From the NCBI GenBank assembly GCA_036159515.1, contig JAYYEV010000035.1, positions 1 to 26,810 of the forward strand: a DNA stretch of 26,810 nt. Reading direction: 5' to 3'. Position numbers and translations under genes: made by a program. The DNA comes from GCA-002727735 sp036159515. Lineage in GTDB: Bacteria > Bacteroidota > Bacteroidia > Flavobacteriales_D > Parvicellaceae. This document shows, one piece after another, positions 1 through 8,362 of the stretch. The notes beneath the pieces were generated by a model. That model made no database searches. It was not told the origin of the DNA and was given only the letters and a program-made list of their open reading frames with translations. Every line of letters starts with the position of its first letter. Position 1 is the first letter of the stretch.

Positions 1-1
1 A

Positions 2-682
2 AAGAACTTTAAGTTGGTCATTACAGGAGGAGGGAGAGTGGCTGGAGGTGCCATAGAAGTATTAGAAAAAACCAACATAAAACGAGTTTCACCTGAGGAT
101 TTTCTAAGTACTAATTTCGGTGAGCCAGTATATACTCAACTGGACGTAGAGGATTATGTAAAAAGAGATGATGGTGCATCCTTTGATATACCCGCATTCT
201 TCAAAAATCCTAGTGGACATTCCTCCAACTTTATGCGTTATGCTGCAGTAGCTGATGTCTACGTAGCCTGTCATTATTGGGATAATCGTTCTCCTTTTAT
301 ATTCACAAGAGAAGATGTCAAAAGTCCAAACTGGAATATCTCCTTGGTAGCAGACGTAAGTTGCGACATTGATGGCCCTGTAGCCACCACACTTCGTCCA
401 TCTACCATAGCTAACCCGTTTTATGGGTATGATGCACATAGCGAAGAAGAAGTTGATTTTGAGAAAGAAGATAGTATTGGTGTAATGGCGGTGGACAACC
501 TACCGTGTGAACTACCCAAGGACGCTTCGGTATCTTTTGGAGAAATGTTTATGGATCACGTGTTAGAACCCTTATTAGGAAACGATCCAGAGGACATCAT
601 TTACAGGGCATCTGAAACTAAAGATGGGCAACTTACCCCTCACTTTGCATACTTACAAGATTACTTAGAGGGAAAGGATTAA
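2..682 (+). CDS. NAD(P)-dependent saccharopine/lysine dehydrogenase-like oxidoreductase (5' truncated)
   Basis: This is the C-terminal part of an AlaDh/PNT-fold oxidoreductase. The frame is open to the window edge, so the true start lies upstream; the TTG at position 14 is internal because the residues K-N-F-K run into it in frame. The visible part opens with a beta strand and the glycine-rich dinucleotide loop ITGGGRVAGGA. It continues with a segment typical of the lysine-ketoglutarate reductase/saccharopine dehydrogenase branch, including VADVSCDIDGPV and the later NLPCELP. About 226 residues are present; full proteins of this kind are near 400. The likely reaction is NAD(P)-linked oxidation or reduction of an amino acid or saccharopine-like adduct in the cytoplasm. 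Substrate cannot be fixed from this part, and an alanine-dehydrogenase-like role remains possible. Its stop codon TAA shares the palindrome TTAA with the stop of the convergent rpe gene. Confidence 0.75.
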   Translation, partial: KNFKLVITGGGRVAGGAIEVLEKTNIKRVSPEDFLSTNFGEPVYTQLDVEDYVKRDDGASFDIPAFFKNPSGHSSNFMRYAAVADVYVACHYWDNRSPFIFTREDVKSPNWNISLVADVSCDIDGPVATTLRPSTIANPFYGYDAHSEEEVDFEKEDSIGVMAVDNLPCELPKDASVSFGEMFMDHVLEPLLGNDPEDIIYRASETKDGQLTPHFAYLQDYLEGKD

Positions 683-1329
683 ATATTTTTTAAATCGGCA
701 ATAGTCTGTGTTGGGTTTTTAGCCTTGAATACGAAACTACCTGCCACCAATACATCTGCACCAGCATCAATCAACTGCTTGGCGTTGGCTGAAGTTACTC
801 CACCGTCTATTTCAATTTTAGTTTCTAAACCAGCTTTAGCGATCATCGATTTTAGCTTTTCTACTTTTCTGTAGGTACCTTCAATAAAGGCTTGGCCACC
901 AAATCCAGGATTAACAGACATTAGACACACCAAATCAATTTCTTCTAAGGTGGGTTCTAACTGCTCCACGTTGGTATGAGGATTCAATGCCACACCGGCT
1001 TTCATGCCTTCTTGCTTTATAGCTTGAAGCGTTCTATGGAGGTGTTTAGATGCTTCAATATGAACTGTTAAAATATTGGCTCCCACGTTTTTAAATTGTG
1101 TTATATAACGTTCTGGTTGAACTATCATTAAGTGCACATCTAAAGGCTTTAGGGTATGCTTATTAATGAACTCAATCACGGGAATACCAAAGGAAATATT
1201 GGGAACAAAAACCCCATCCATTACATCTAAGTGGTACCAATCGGCCTCACTATTATTAAGCATTTCACACTCTTTTTGGAGGTTAGCAAAATCAGATGCT
1301 AATAAGGATGGCGCAATAAGATGACTCAT
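679..1329 (-). CDS. rpe: ribulose-phosphate 3-epimerase
   Basis: This 216-residue TIM-barrel enzyme interconverts ribulose 5-phosphate and xylulose 5-phosphate in the non-oxidative pentose phosphate pathway. It starts with IAPSLLASDF, the usual N-terminal signature. The metal and catalytic positions are visible: His33 and Asp35 in WYHLDVMDG, His66 in DVHLMI and Asp175 in EIDGGV. MSVNPGFGGQ, the phosphate-side loop of the family, is also present. Length is normal. The ATG at 1329 directly precedes the conserved N-terminus. It lies 55 bases downstream of the sigma factor gene on the same strand, so it may be co-transcribed with it. Its stop overlaps that of the convergent dehydrogenase. Confidence 0.96.
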   Translation of the reverse strand: MSHLIAPSLLASDFANLQKECEMLNNSEADWYHLDVMDGVFVPNISFGIPVIEFINKHTLKPLDVHLMIVQPERYITQFKNVGANILTVHIEASKHLHRTLQAIKQEGMKAGVALNPHTNVEQLEPTLEEIDLVCLMSVNPGFGGQAFIEGTYRKVEKLKSMIAKAGLETKIEIDGGVTSANAKQLIDAGADVLVAGSFVFKAKNPTQTIADLKNI

Positions 1330-1384
1330 GATGAAGAATTAAATTCTCCACAAAGAAAACAAAAGAATTAAAGCTTTGGAAATA

Positions 1385-2251
1385 TTACCCTAAGTAAGAT
1401 TTTAACAACTTACTACGAGAAGTGTGTTTAAGCCTACGAATTGATTTTTCTTTAATCTGACGGACTCGTTCTCTGGTTAAATCGAACTTCTCTCCTATTT
1501 CCTCTAAGGTCATAGGGTGTTTACCACTCAAACCAAAGTATAAACGGATTACATCCGCTTCTCTAGGTGTAAGTGTTGACAGAGATCGTTCAATTTCTCT
1601 CCTCAACGATTCATTCATCAGAATCTTATCGGGCTTAGGCGATTCATCAGACGACATTACCTCATACATGTTGTTACTGTCTTCGGAATCAGAAAGCGGG
1701 GCATCCATTGAGAGGTGTCTACCACTATTTTTAATGGATTGCTTCACCTCTTCGATGGTAATATCCAACGATTCTGCAATTTCTTCTGGTGTTGGAGAGC
1801 GTCCAAATTTTTGCTCTAGAGCAGAAAACTGTTTGTTAATCTTATTGATAGAGCCAATTTTATTCAAGGGTAAACGCACAATCCTAGATTGTTCAGCTAA
1901 CGCTTGCAAAATAGACTGCCTAATCCACCACACCGCATACGAAATGAATTTAAAACCTCTTGTTTCATCAAATCGTTGAGCAGCTTTGATCAATCCAAGA
2001 TTTCCTTCATTGATTAAATCTGGTAAGGTTAAGCCTTGGTTCTGATATTGTTTAGATACAGATACTACAAAACGAAGGTTTGCTTTAACCAAACGCTCAA
2101 GAGCAATATGATCCCCTTCTTTAATTCGCTTAGCCAATTCCACCTCTTCCTCTGCCGTAATCAAATCAACACGACCAATTTCCTGAAGATATTTATCAAG
2201 CGAAGCGGTCTCCCTATTGGTGACCTGTTTGGTTATTTTTAGTTGTCTCAT
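1385..2251 (-). CDS. rpoD: primary RNA polymerase sigma factor (RpoD/SigA family)
   Basis: This 288-residue sigma-70 protein is of the short kind that serves as the housekeeping sigma factor in Bacteroidota. Region 1.2 lies near residues 17-45 (SLDKYLQEIG). Region 2 lies near 50-125, with the core-binding and -10-melting stretch NEGNLGLIKAAQRFDETRG followed by FISYAVWWIRQ. Region 3 follows, and region 4 covers about 222-288 with the helix-turn-helix at 248-271 (TLEEIGEKFDLTRERVRQI). Region 1.1 is absent, as is normal for this phylum. Bacteroidota primary sigma factors read a -7 element of the form TAnnTTTG, which occurs before several genes in this window. It sits downstream of pnp but behind the pnp terminator, so it probably has its own promoter in 2252-2335, where I see only a weak candidate. 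Confidence 0.95.
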   Translation of the reverse strand: MRQLKITKQVTNRETASLDKYLQEIGRVDLITAEEEVELAKRIKEGDHIALERLVKANLRFVVSVSKQYQNQGLTLPDLINEGNLGLIKAAQRFDETRGFKFISYAVWWIRQSILQALAEQSRIVRLPLNKIGSINKINKQFSALEQKFGRSPTPEEIAESLDITIEEVKQSIKNSGRHLSMDAPLSDSEDSNNMYEVMSSDESPKPDKILMNESLRREIERSLSTLTPREADVIRLYFGLSGKHPMTLEEIGEKFDLTRERVRQIKEKSIRRLKHTSRSKLLKSYLG

Positions 2252-2335
2252 CTATGTATATTAACCATTGAAAATGGGAAATACTATAACGTCCCAAAAC
2301 GAAATTAGGTTACATTCCTTCTAAAAATAAACAAA

Positions 2336-2360
2336 AAAAGCCACAATAAATGTGGCTTTT
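2336..2360 (-). terminator. intrinsic terminator after pnp
   Basis: A perfect 10-bp inverted repeat (AAAAGCCACA at 2336-2345 and TGTGGCTTTT at 2351-2360) encloses a 5-base loop. Read on the - strand the stem is followed by a run of T (the As at 2333-2339 of the + strand). It lies 20 bases beyond the pnp stop, so it should end the pnp transcript before the sigma factor gene. Confidence 0.88.
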
Positions 2361-2380
2361 CCATAATTATTTGATTTGAA

Positions 2381-4531
2381 TTACTCCGAATCTTGCTTTG
2401 GAGCAGGCTTTTCAAGAAGTGCTTTTCTTGAAATTTTAAGCTTACCAGACTTCGGATCTTTACCGATAAGTTTTACTTCAAGCTCATCTCCTACTTTCAA
2501 GTAATCTTCCACTTTTTCCACTCGCTCATGAGCAATTTCAGAAATATGCAACAAAGCATCGTTTCCAGGTAAAATCTCAAGGAAAGCTCCGAATGTAACG
2601 ATGTTTTTCACCTTACCATTGTACACCTCTCCTACTTCAGGAATAGGTGGATAGGCAATTAGGTTAATTCTTCTAAGCGCTTCTTCCATTCCTTCTTTAT
2701 CGTCAGCAAATACTTCTACGATAGCCATTCCGTCTTCTGGATCTCCAATGCTAATGGAAGTATTGGTTTCTTCTTGCATTTTTTGGATGGTTTCTCCCCC
2801 TTTACCAATAATTCCACCTATGGTGTCCTCAGGAACTTCAATCGTTTCAATTCTAGGAACAAATGATTTATAATCTGCTCTCGGTGCATCCATGGCTTTC
2901 ATCATTTCGCCTAGGATATGCATTCTGCCATCTTTAGCTTGATTAAGTGCATTTTCAAGCATTTCATAATCTAAACCATCAATTTTAATATCCATTTGAC
3001 AGGCAGTAATTCCGTTTTCGGTACCTGTCACTTTAAAGTCCATATCTCCTAAGTGATCCTCGTCACCTAAAATATCGGAAAGAATAGCATACTTACCTTC
3101 GTTATCCGTAATTAACCCCATGGCAATTCCAGAAACTGGCCTTTTCATCTTTACACCACCGTCCATCAACGCTAATGTTCCAGCACATACGGTTGCCATA
3201 GATGAGGAACCATTGGATTCCAATATGTCTGAAACTAATCTGATCGTATATGGGTTAACATCTTTTCCAGGTAACATGGGCTTCAGTGCTCTTAAAGCCA
3301 AATGTCCATGACCCACTTCTCTTCTGCTTACTCCTCTAATTGGTCTAGCTTCACCTGTTGAAAATGGAGGGAAATTATAGTGTAATAAGAAATCTAAATC
3401 ATCCTGCATTAAAGCACCATCTTTACGCTGAACATCTAGGGAACTACCTAAAGTAAGAGCGGTTAAGGATTGAGTTTCACCTCTTGTAAACAAGGCAGAA
3501 CCGTGAACAAATCCAGGTAAGAAATCTACCTCACAAGCTATTGGTCTTATTTCTGTTGTTTTTCTGCCATCTAACCTGATTTTTTCATCAAGTACGACTC
3601 TTCTTACAGCTTCTTTTTGAGTAGCTTTAAAATACTGACCTAATAAAAATCCATTTTCAGCCAATTCTTCTTCAGATAAAGTAGCTTTAAACTCTTCTTT
3701 TACAGCACCAAACAGCTCGCCTCTTTTCTTCTTATCAGCAAGGCCTTGTTTGGCAATGTCATAAAACTTATCGTAGGCAAAAGCATGAATTTTGTTTCTT
3801 AATTCCTCGTCATGTGTTTCGTGACTATATTCTCTCTTTGGGCTAGCCTTAGCTACTTTAGATGCAATAGTCAACTGTAAGTTACATTGGTCTTTAATAA
3901 CCTCGTGAGCAGCTTTAATAGCTTCAAGCATATCTGCTTCGCTTACTTCATTCATTTCACCTTCCACCATTACGATGCTGTCCAAGGTTCCCGCTATAAC
4001 CATATCCATATCTGCCCCTTTTAATTCTTCAAATGTGGGATTTATGATGTGGTTTCCGTCCTTTTTAGCAATTCTTACTTCGGAAACAGGTCCATTAAAT
4101 GGAATGTCTGAAACAGCTAAAGCTGCAGAAGCTGCTAAACAAGCTAAAGCATCTGGCATATTTTCTTTTTCAGATGAAATCAACTGAATCATAACCTGGG
4201 TATCACCATGAAAATCATCTGGAAATAACGGTCTTAATGCCCTATCAACTAAACGCATAGTTAATATTTCTTCATCACTTGGTCTTGCTTCTCTTTTAAG
4301 GAATCCTCCTGGAAAACGACCTGTAGATGTGAACTTTTCTCTATAATCTACGGTTAAAGGCATAAAGTCTACTCCGTCTTTTACATCTGGATTGGAAACT
4401 ACGGTAGCCAATAACATGGTGTCTCCCATTCTTACTGTCACAGAACCATCTGCCTGCTTAGCTAATTTACCAGTCTCAATAACGATTTCTTTTCCTCCTG
4501 GAAGACTGATTTTTTCATTTATTATATTCAT
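2381..4531 (-). CDS. pnp: polyribonucleotide nucleotidyltransferase (PNPase)
   Basis: This 716-residue protein is a phosphorolytic 3'-to-5' exoribonuclease that degrades RNA to nucleoside diphosphates. Domains in order: a first RNase PH-like domain, an all-helical linker, a second RNase PH-like domain (for example LGDEDHLGDMDFKVTGT), a KH domain at about 564-625 with the GxxG loop GKGG at 576-579, and an S1 domain at about 633-703 (VYNGKVKNIVTFGAFLEI). Length matches the family (711 in E. coli). The ATG at 4531 gives the standard start, with an A-rich leader and no Shine-Dalgarno sequence. It follows rpsO in the widely conserved rpsO-pnp order, but a terminator hairpin lies between them. I see no TAnnTTTG element in front of pnp, so read-through from rpsO is the likely source of its message. 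Confidence 0.98.
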   Translation of the reverse strand: MNIINEKISLPGGKEIVIETGKLAKQADGSVTVRMGDTMLLATVVSNPDVKDGVDFMPLTVDYREKFTSTGRFPGGFLKREARPSDEEILTMRLVDRALRPLFPDDFHGDTQVMIQLISSEKENMPDALACLAASAALAVSDIPFNGPVSEVRIAKKDGNHIINPTFEELKGADMDMVIAGTLDSIVMVEGEMNEVSEADMLEAIKAAHEVIKDQCNLQLTIASKVAKASPKREYSHETHDEELRNKIHAFAYDKFYDIAKQGLADKKKRGELFGAVKEEFKATLSEEELAENGFLLGQYFKATQKEAVRRVVLDEKIRLDGRKTTEIRPIACEVDFLPGFVHGSALFTRGETQSLTALTLGSSLDVQRKDGALMQDDLDFLLHYNFPPFSTGEARPIRGVSRREVGHGHLALRALKPMLPGKDVNPYTIRLVSDILESNGSSSMATVCAGTLALMDGGVKMKRPVSGIAMGLITDNEGKYAILSDILGDEDHLGDMDFKVTGTENGITACQMDIKIDGLDYEMLENALNQAKDGRMHILGEMMKAMDAPRADYKSFVPRIETIEVPEDTIGGIIGKGGETIQKMQEETNTSISIGDPEDGMAIVEVFADDKEGMEEALRRINLIAYPPIPEVGEVYNGKVKNIVTFGAFLEILPGNDALLHISEIAHERVEKVEDYLKVGDELEVKLIGKDPKSGKLKISRKALLEKPAPKQDSE

Positions 4532-4559
4532 TTATTTTATTTTAATTTTAACAAAAAAA

Positions 4560-4585
4560 GGACCATTACGCTAGCGCAACAGTCC
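4560..4585 (-). terminator. hairpin terminator between rpsO and pnp
   Basis: On the - strand the sequence starting GGACTGTTGCG and ending GTAATGGTCC folds into an 11-bp stem, including three G-U pairs, with a CTAG loop. It is followed at once by seven Ts. It lies just past the rpsO stop and 29 bases before pnp. It is probably a partial terminator that sets the rpsO:pnp ratio. E. coli has a terminator at the same place; whether this hairpin is also a nuclease processing site is inference. Confidence 0.75.
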
Positions 4586-4611
4586 CCTCAAATACATTTT
4601 TAACAGTTAAA

Positions 4612-4881
4612 TTATCTTCTAATTTTTAATTTTTTAATAATCGCTCTGTATCTCTCAATATCTTTGTTTTTTAAATAGTCCAACTGACTTCTTCTTTTCC
4701 CCACTAATCGGATAAGCGATCTTTGGGTGTTGTAGTCTTTTTTGTTGGCTTTTAAATGTTGGGTCAAATGACTAATTCTGTATGTGAACAACGCGATTTG
4801 ACCTTCTGCTGAACCGGTATCGGACTCCCCCTTACCGTGCTTTTTAAAAAATTCTTTTTTCTTTTCTGAATCTAAATACAT
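4612..4881 (-). CDS. rpsO: 30S ribosomal protein S15
   Basis: This 89-residue protein has the exact family length and the typical S15 features: GESDTGSAEGQIALFTYRI, LTQHLK, then DYNTQRSLIRLVGKRRSQLDYL and a C-terminal RYRAIIKKLKIRR. S15 binds the central domain of 16S rRNA (helices 20-22) as a primary assembly protein of the 30S subunit. The ATG at 4881 is the family start. A good -7 promoter element lies at 4920-4927, giving a leader of about 30 bases. The gene is followed by a terminator hairpin and then by pnp, the standard order. Confidence 0.98.
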   Translation of the reverse strand: MYLDSEKKKEFFKKHGKGESDTGSAEGQIALFTYRISHLTQHLKANKKDYNTQRSLIRLVGKRRSQLDYLKNKDIERYRAIIKKLKIRR

Positions 4882-4919
4882 ATCAACACTATTTAAGTTA
4901 TTGTAATGCTAAACGGCTG

Positions 4920-4927
4920 CAAATATA
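4920..4927 (-). promoter_or_regulatory. candidate -7 promoter element for rpsO
   Basis: Read on the - strand this is TATATTTG followed by CAG, a full match to the Bacteroidota TAnnTTTG element. The predicted transcription start is near 4913, about 30 bases before the rpsO ATG. I see no good TTG -33 element at the usual distance. Confidence 0.6.
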
Positions 4928-4978
4928 TACGAAATACATTACATACACGAAATTCCATGTTAAATAACTGTAAACAGG

Positions 4979-5686
4979 TTAAAAAACCCAACCTATTCTC
5001 AAGCAACCTACACCTCCAAATGAAAAAACTTGTTCATTAGACTTTGGAATAATCGAGGTGACATCTGAAGATGTCTGAGAACTTTGATCCAAAACTTGAT
5101 ACGAACCATCCAAGTTGTTAGTTTGAATAAATTGAATTCCCATCTCTGTACCAATAAATAAATTTGGTGTCAAATATTGATCTAACCCACAAAATAATCG
5201 TATACCAAATTGCCTCACAGGCCTTTTGATGTTATAATTCTGATCTGGAATAAAAATGAGAGAATCCGTTCTTGAGCCATATTCATCATTTCTTCCAAAA
5301 CCAATAATCCCTTCAATTCCGGTGTATATTCCTGTGTTATTCATTTTTTTAAATCCTTCATAGCCGAAAGAAAAATGATGTAAAGCGCTAATTCTTTCTA
5401 CGCTTCCTATCCCGTTTCCATTAATTTCTCTTATCTCAAAATAATCCGACTCTCTATGGACATTGACATTGAATCGGAGAACGGAGTTTTCTTTTAAAAA
5501 ATACCTCAACTTTATTTTTGGCCTGTATTGATCTATATTAAACGAAGGGTAAATTTGACCTTCAATGGAAACGTATTTATCAGTTGTACTTACACTATCT
5601 TGGGCATAATTAAAAGAAGATGCCAGTAAGAAAAACAATATGGAAATATATTGAATTATTTGTTTATTTAATTTGTTGTAAATCAT
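4979..5686 (-). CDS. predicted outer-membrane beta-barrel protein of unknown function
   Basis: I do not recognise a named family. The 235-residue product begins with a signal peptide: basic residues in the first nine positions, a hydrophobic core ISILFFLLASSF and probable cleavage after NYAQ near residue 29. The mature part alternates polar and hydrophobic residues in short strand-like stretches separated by turns rich in Asn, Gly and Asp. It ends in RIGWVF, a terminal aromatic residue as used by the barrel assembly machinery. These points suggest a small 8- to 10-stranded outer-membrane barrel. Its ATG lies 6 bases after the pcm stop, so the two genes are almost certainly co-transcribed, with pcm first. 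Role unknown; a secreted periplasmic protein is the main alternative. Confidence 0.6.
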   Translation of the reverse strand: MIYNKLNKQIIQYISILFFLLASSFNYAQDSVSTTDKYVSIEGQIYPSFNIDQYRPKIKLRYFLKENSVLRFNVNVHRESDYFEIREINGNGIGSVERISALHHFSFGYEGFKKMNNTGIYTGIEGIIGFGRNDEYGSRTDSLIFIPDQNYNIKRPVRQFGIRLFCGLDQYLTPNLFIGTEMGIQFIQTNNLDGSYQVLDQSSQTSSDVTSIIPKSNEQVFSFGGVGCLRIGWVF

Positions 5687-5692
5687 TGATTT

Positions 5693-6337
5693 TTAGTTTT
5701 TTATATTTTTTAACATTGGCACAAATTTAAAATCTCCATAAGTCTTTTCTTCGAACACATCTTCACCTAAACGGATAATTACCTTCATTTGTTGCACATC
5801 TTGTTCACCTACAGGAATAACCATTCTCCCGCCCACACTTAATTGGTATTTAAGTTCGTCAGGAACGTAAGGAGCACCGCAAGTCACAATAATACCATCA
5901 AAAGGTGCAAATGCAGGTTTACCTTTGAATCCATCTCCAAAATAAAGATGGGCTCTATATCCATTTTGATTTAAAAATAGCTTTGCGTTATTGAATAAAT
6001 TTTTCTGTCTTTCAATAGAATGTACTTTTACACCCAACTGACACAAAACAGCCGTTTGATATCCGGAACCGGTTCCAATCTCTAATACCTTGCTTCCCTT
6101 TTTCACATGCAAAAGCTCAGATTGATAGGCTACCGTGTAAGGTTGACTGATAGTTTGTCCTTCCCCTATGGGAAATGCGGCATCCTCATATGCAAATTTA
6201 TCTCGAAAAACGGGATCAAGAAAAAGATGCCTTGGAATCACATTTATCGCATCAAGCACTTTTCGATCTGTTATACCCTTGTTTTTGAGCTCTTCCACTA
6301 GCTTTGCTCTTAAACCTTTGTACTTCGCATCATTCAT
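5693..6337 (-). CDS. pcm: protein-L-isoaspartate O-methyltransferase
   Basis: This 214-residue enzyme transfers a methyl group from S-adenosylmethionine to isoaspartyl residues in damaged proteins, starting their repair to normal aspartate. The family marker IGEGQTISQPY is present at 57-67, followed by the SAM-binding motif VLEIGTGSGYQTAVL at 84-98. The later FDGIIVTCGAP and GGRMVIPVG segments also match. Length is normal. The ATG at 6337 gives the usual short N-terminal helix (YKGLRAKLVEELKNKGI). The gene is divergent from the Gfo/Idh/MocA oxidoreductase and is the first gene of a two-gene unit with the predicted barrel protein. Confidence 0.95.
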   Translation of the reverse strand: MNDAKYKGLRAKLVEELKNKGITDRKVLDAINVIPRHLFLDPVFRDKFAYEDAAFPIGEGQTISQPYTVAYQSELLHVKKGSKVLEIGTGSGYQTAVLCQLGVKVHSIERQKNLFNNAKLFLNQNGYRAHLYFGDGFKGKPAFAPFDGIIVTCGAPYVPDELKYQLSVGGRMVIPVGEQDVQQMKVIIRLGEDVFEEKTYGDFKFVPMLKNIKN

Positions 6338-6436
6338 CTACACAAAAGAACTATCATTTCATGTAAAATTACCACCAGAATATCAAATATTGCTAACATC
6401 AGATGTTAATAATTTATGATGAAAACCAATATTTAC

Positions 6437-6444
6437 TAAATTTG
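6437..6444 (+). promoter_or_regulatory. candidate -7 promoter element for the Gfo/Idh gene
   Basis: TAAATTTG matches TAnnTTTG exactly and lies 18 bases before the ATG at 6462, predicting a leader of about 10 bases. A TTTA at 6413-6416, 20 bases upstream, could be a degenerate -33 element. Confidence 0.55.
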
Positions 6445-6461
6445 GTCGTTTCAGTATTATT

Positions 6462-7433
6462 ATGCTAAAAATTGGAGTTGTAGGAGCTGGTCATTTAGGT
6501 AAAATTCATCTTAAAATTTTAAAAGAATCTTCATTTGTGGATTTAATGGGGTTCTATGATATTAATGATGATGTAAGAAAGCAGGTCACTACTTCTCTAG
6601 AGGTCAAATCGTTTGAAAGTCTAGATGAATTAATTCAAGTTTGTGATATCGTAGATATCGTCACACCTACTCTATCCCACTATTATTGTGCACAAAAGGC
6701 AATGGTGAATGGAAAACATGTTTTTATTGAAAAGCCCGTTACCCACACCATTTCAGAAGTAAAAAACCTGATAAAGCTAGCCAATAAGCACCACGTTAAA
6801 GCCCAAGTGGGACACGTTGAAAGATTTAATCCTGCTTTCAAAATAGCATCAAAAGAAATTTCCAAGCCTAAATTTATAGAAACCCATAGACTGGCTCAAT
6901 TTAATCCCAGAGGAACAGATGTATCTGTTGTGTTAGATCTTATGATACATGATTTGGATATTCTACTACATGTGGTGAATTCCCCCATTAAGAACATACA
7001 TGCAAATGGGGTTGCGGTACTAAGCGATACTCCAGATATAGCTAACGCAAGAATAGAATTTTTAAATGGATGTGTTGCAAACTTAACAGCAAGTAGAATG
7101 TCCCTTAAAAACATGAGAAAATCTCGTTTTTTCCAAAAAGATTCCTACATATCTGTAGATTTTTTAAATAAAAAATTTGAATTTATATGCCTTGAAGAAC
7201 TTAAAGAACCTGAACCATTTGTTCCGGTGATTGATCTGGGACCTAAGGGGAAGAAAAAAGTAGTGATGCAAACTGAAAAATCTTCAGCGACAAATCCTAT
7301 AGAAGAAGAATTAAAATCTTTTGTGAATTCAATACATCAAGATAAAAGTCCCGAAGTTGACCTCATTTCAGCACAAAAGGTTCTACAGTTAGCCATTGAA
7401 ATTTCGGAACAAATTACGGTAGGTCAAAATTAA
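6462..7433 (+). CDS. Gfo/Idh/MocA family oxidoreductase
   Basis: This 323-residue NAD(P)-dependent oxidoreductase has the Rossmann motif GVVGAGHLGKIH at 5-16. The family signature EKPVT lies at 90-94; its lysine contacts the nicotinamide and substrate. A C-terminal alpha/beta substrate domain contains the family motif DLMIHDLDILLH. Members act mostly on sugars, inositols and their derivatives, so the substrate cannot be named from sequence alone. It is divergent from pcm and has its own -7 element. A sugar transferase two genes downstream makes a link to surface glycan or nucleotide-sugar metabolism possible, but each gene seems to have its own promoter and the link is weak. Confidence 0.9.
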   Translation: MLKIGVVGAGHLGKIHLKILKESSFVDLMGFYDINDDVRKQVTTSLEVKSFESLDELIQVCDIVDIVTPTLSHYYCAQKAMVNGKHVFIEKPVTHTISEVKNLIKLANKHHVKAQVGHVERFNPAFKIASKEISKPKFIETHRLAQFNPRGTDVSVVLDLMIHDLDILLHVVNSPIKNIHANGVAVLSDTPDIANARIEFLNGCVANLTASRMSLKNMRKSRFFQKDSYISVDFLNKKFEFICLEELKEPEPFVPVIDLGPKGKKKVVMQTEKSSATNPIEEELKSFVNSIHQDKSPEVDLISAQKVLQLAIEISEQITVGQN

Positions 7434-7447
7434 CTTCGAAATCACAA

Positions 7448-7455
7448 TAAATTTG
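7448..7455 (+). promoter_or_regulatory. candidate -7 promoter element for the lipoprotein/sugar transferase pair
   Basis: TAAATTTG is an exact match to TAnnTTTG and lies in the 44-base gap before the ATG at 7478. Its predicted start is near 7462. A second, weaker candidate (TATTTTCG at 7457-7464) overlaps the same leader. Confidence 0.45.
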
Positions 7456-7477
7456 ATATTTTCGCGTTCAATTTTCA

Positions 7478-8362
7478 ATGAGACATAGCTGGGTTATATT
7501 CGTTATTTTGTGCTGGAGCTGCGAAGCTTTTGATAGACCCGAAAAAATACCATCCTTTATCCACGTAGAAGAATTTGATTTTGACATAACTCACAGCAGT
7601 CAAGGATCAGCTAGTGAAAAAATTACGGACGTTTGGGTTTATGTGGATGGAAGCATTGCAGGAGTATATGAATTACCTAGCACTATCCCCCTTCATTTTG
7701 AAGGCAATCATTCCTTAAAACTTCACCCGGGAATAAAACAAAATGGCATTTCTGTAGATAGAACCAAATACCCTTTTTACAAGCCTTTCATTATTGATTT
7801 AAATTTAATCCCGGATAGTATCATACCATTATACCCCGAAACAGAGTATGAAGAGCAACTTTACATTTGGCTAGAAGATTTTGAAGATCCACAATCTAAA
7901 TTTGAAACCTTCACCATTTCTGATACTGATTTAGTAATTAAAGATCAACCTGCTAATATTTTATTTGATGGTTCTAACGTAGGCGAAATTGCACTAAGCT
8001 CAAATCAAGAAGTTTTTGAAATGAGAACAAATGAATTGGAATTCAACCAGTTTCCAAAAAATTTAAATGTGCCTGCATTCATTGAAATGAATTATGCGAA
8101 TAACTACCCCTTTGAAGTCGGCATCCTTCACAAAGACAACATTTTACCTTCTTATGTAAGACAACCTCTAATTACATTTATACCTACTTATGATTTTTTA
8201 GATACTGTTACTTGGAACAAAACTTATTTATACATTCCAGATGCTACTAACTTTTTTCCTAGCGCTACAGAATTTGATCTCTATTTTAGAATTCAAAACG
8301 TAGACCAACAAGACGATATCAGGGTCAGACTTGACAATATAAAAGTGATTTTTAGACCATGA
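7478..8362 (+). CDS. predicted lipoprotein of unknown function
   Basis: The product (294 aa) is not one I recognise. It starts with a short signal sequence, MRHSWVIFVILCWSC, whose Cys15 is a plausible lipidation site for signal peptidase II; the -3 to -1 residues CWS are a loose lipobox, as is common in this phylum. The mature protein is acidic, rich in Asp, Glu, Phe and Pro, and looks beta-rich. FDFDITHSSQGSASEKITDVWVYVDG near the start and the closing RVRLDNIKVIFRP suggest an immunoglobulin-like or jelly-roll fold, which is inference. Its TGA overlaps the ATG of the sugar transferase (ATGA at 8359-8362), so the two are translationally coupled. That hints at a shared role at the envelope, perhaps in surface polysaccharide, but nothing in the sequence proves it. 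Confidence 0.7.
   Translation: MRHSWVIFVILCWSCEAFDRPEKIPSFIHVEEFDFDITHSSQGSASEKITDVWVYVDGSIAGVYELPSTIPLHFEGNHSLKLHPGIKQNGISVDRTKYPFYKPFIIDLNLIPDSIIPLYPETEYEEQLYIWLEDFEDPQSKFETFTISDTDLVIKDQPANILFDGSNVGEIALSSNQEVFEMRTNELEFNQFPKNLNVPAFIEMNYANNYPFEVGILHKDNILPSYVRQPLITFIPTYDFLDTVTWNKTYLYIPDATNFFPSATEFDLYFRIQNVDQQDDIRVRLDNIKVIFRP

Noticed and set aside
104..439. 111-residue open frame antisense to the dehydrogenase
   Set aside because: The + strand encodes a clear conserved protein over the same bases.
2264..2276. Short inverted repeat CCATTGAAAATGG in the sigma factor leader
   Set aside because: A 5-bp AT-rich stem with a 3-base loop is expected by chance in this base composition.
4958..4980. 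Terminator hairpin after the barrel-like gene
   Set aside because: The inverted repeat around AACTGTAAACAGGTT needs a bulge and leaves a two-base loop, so it is not a credible stem.
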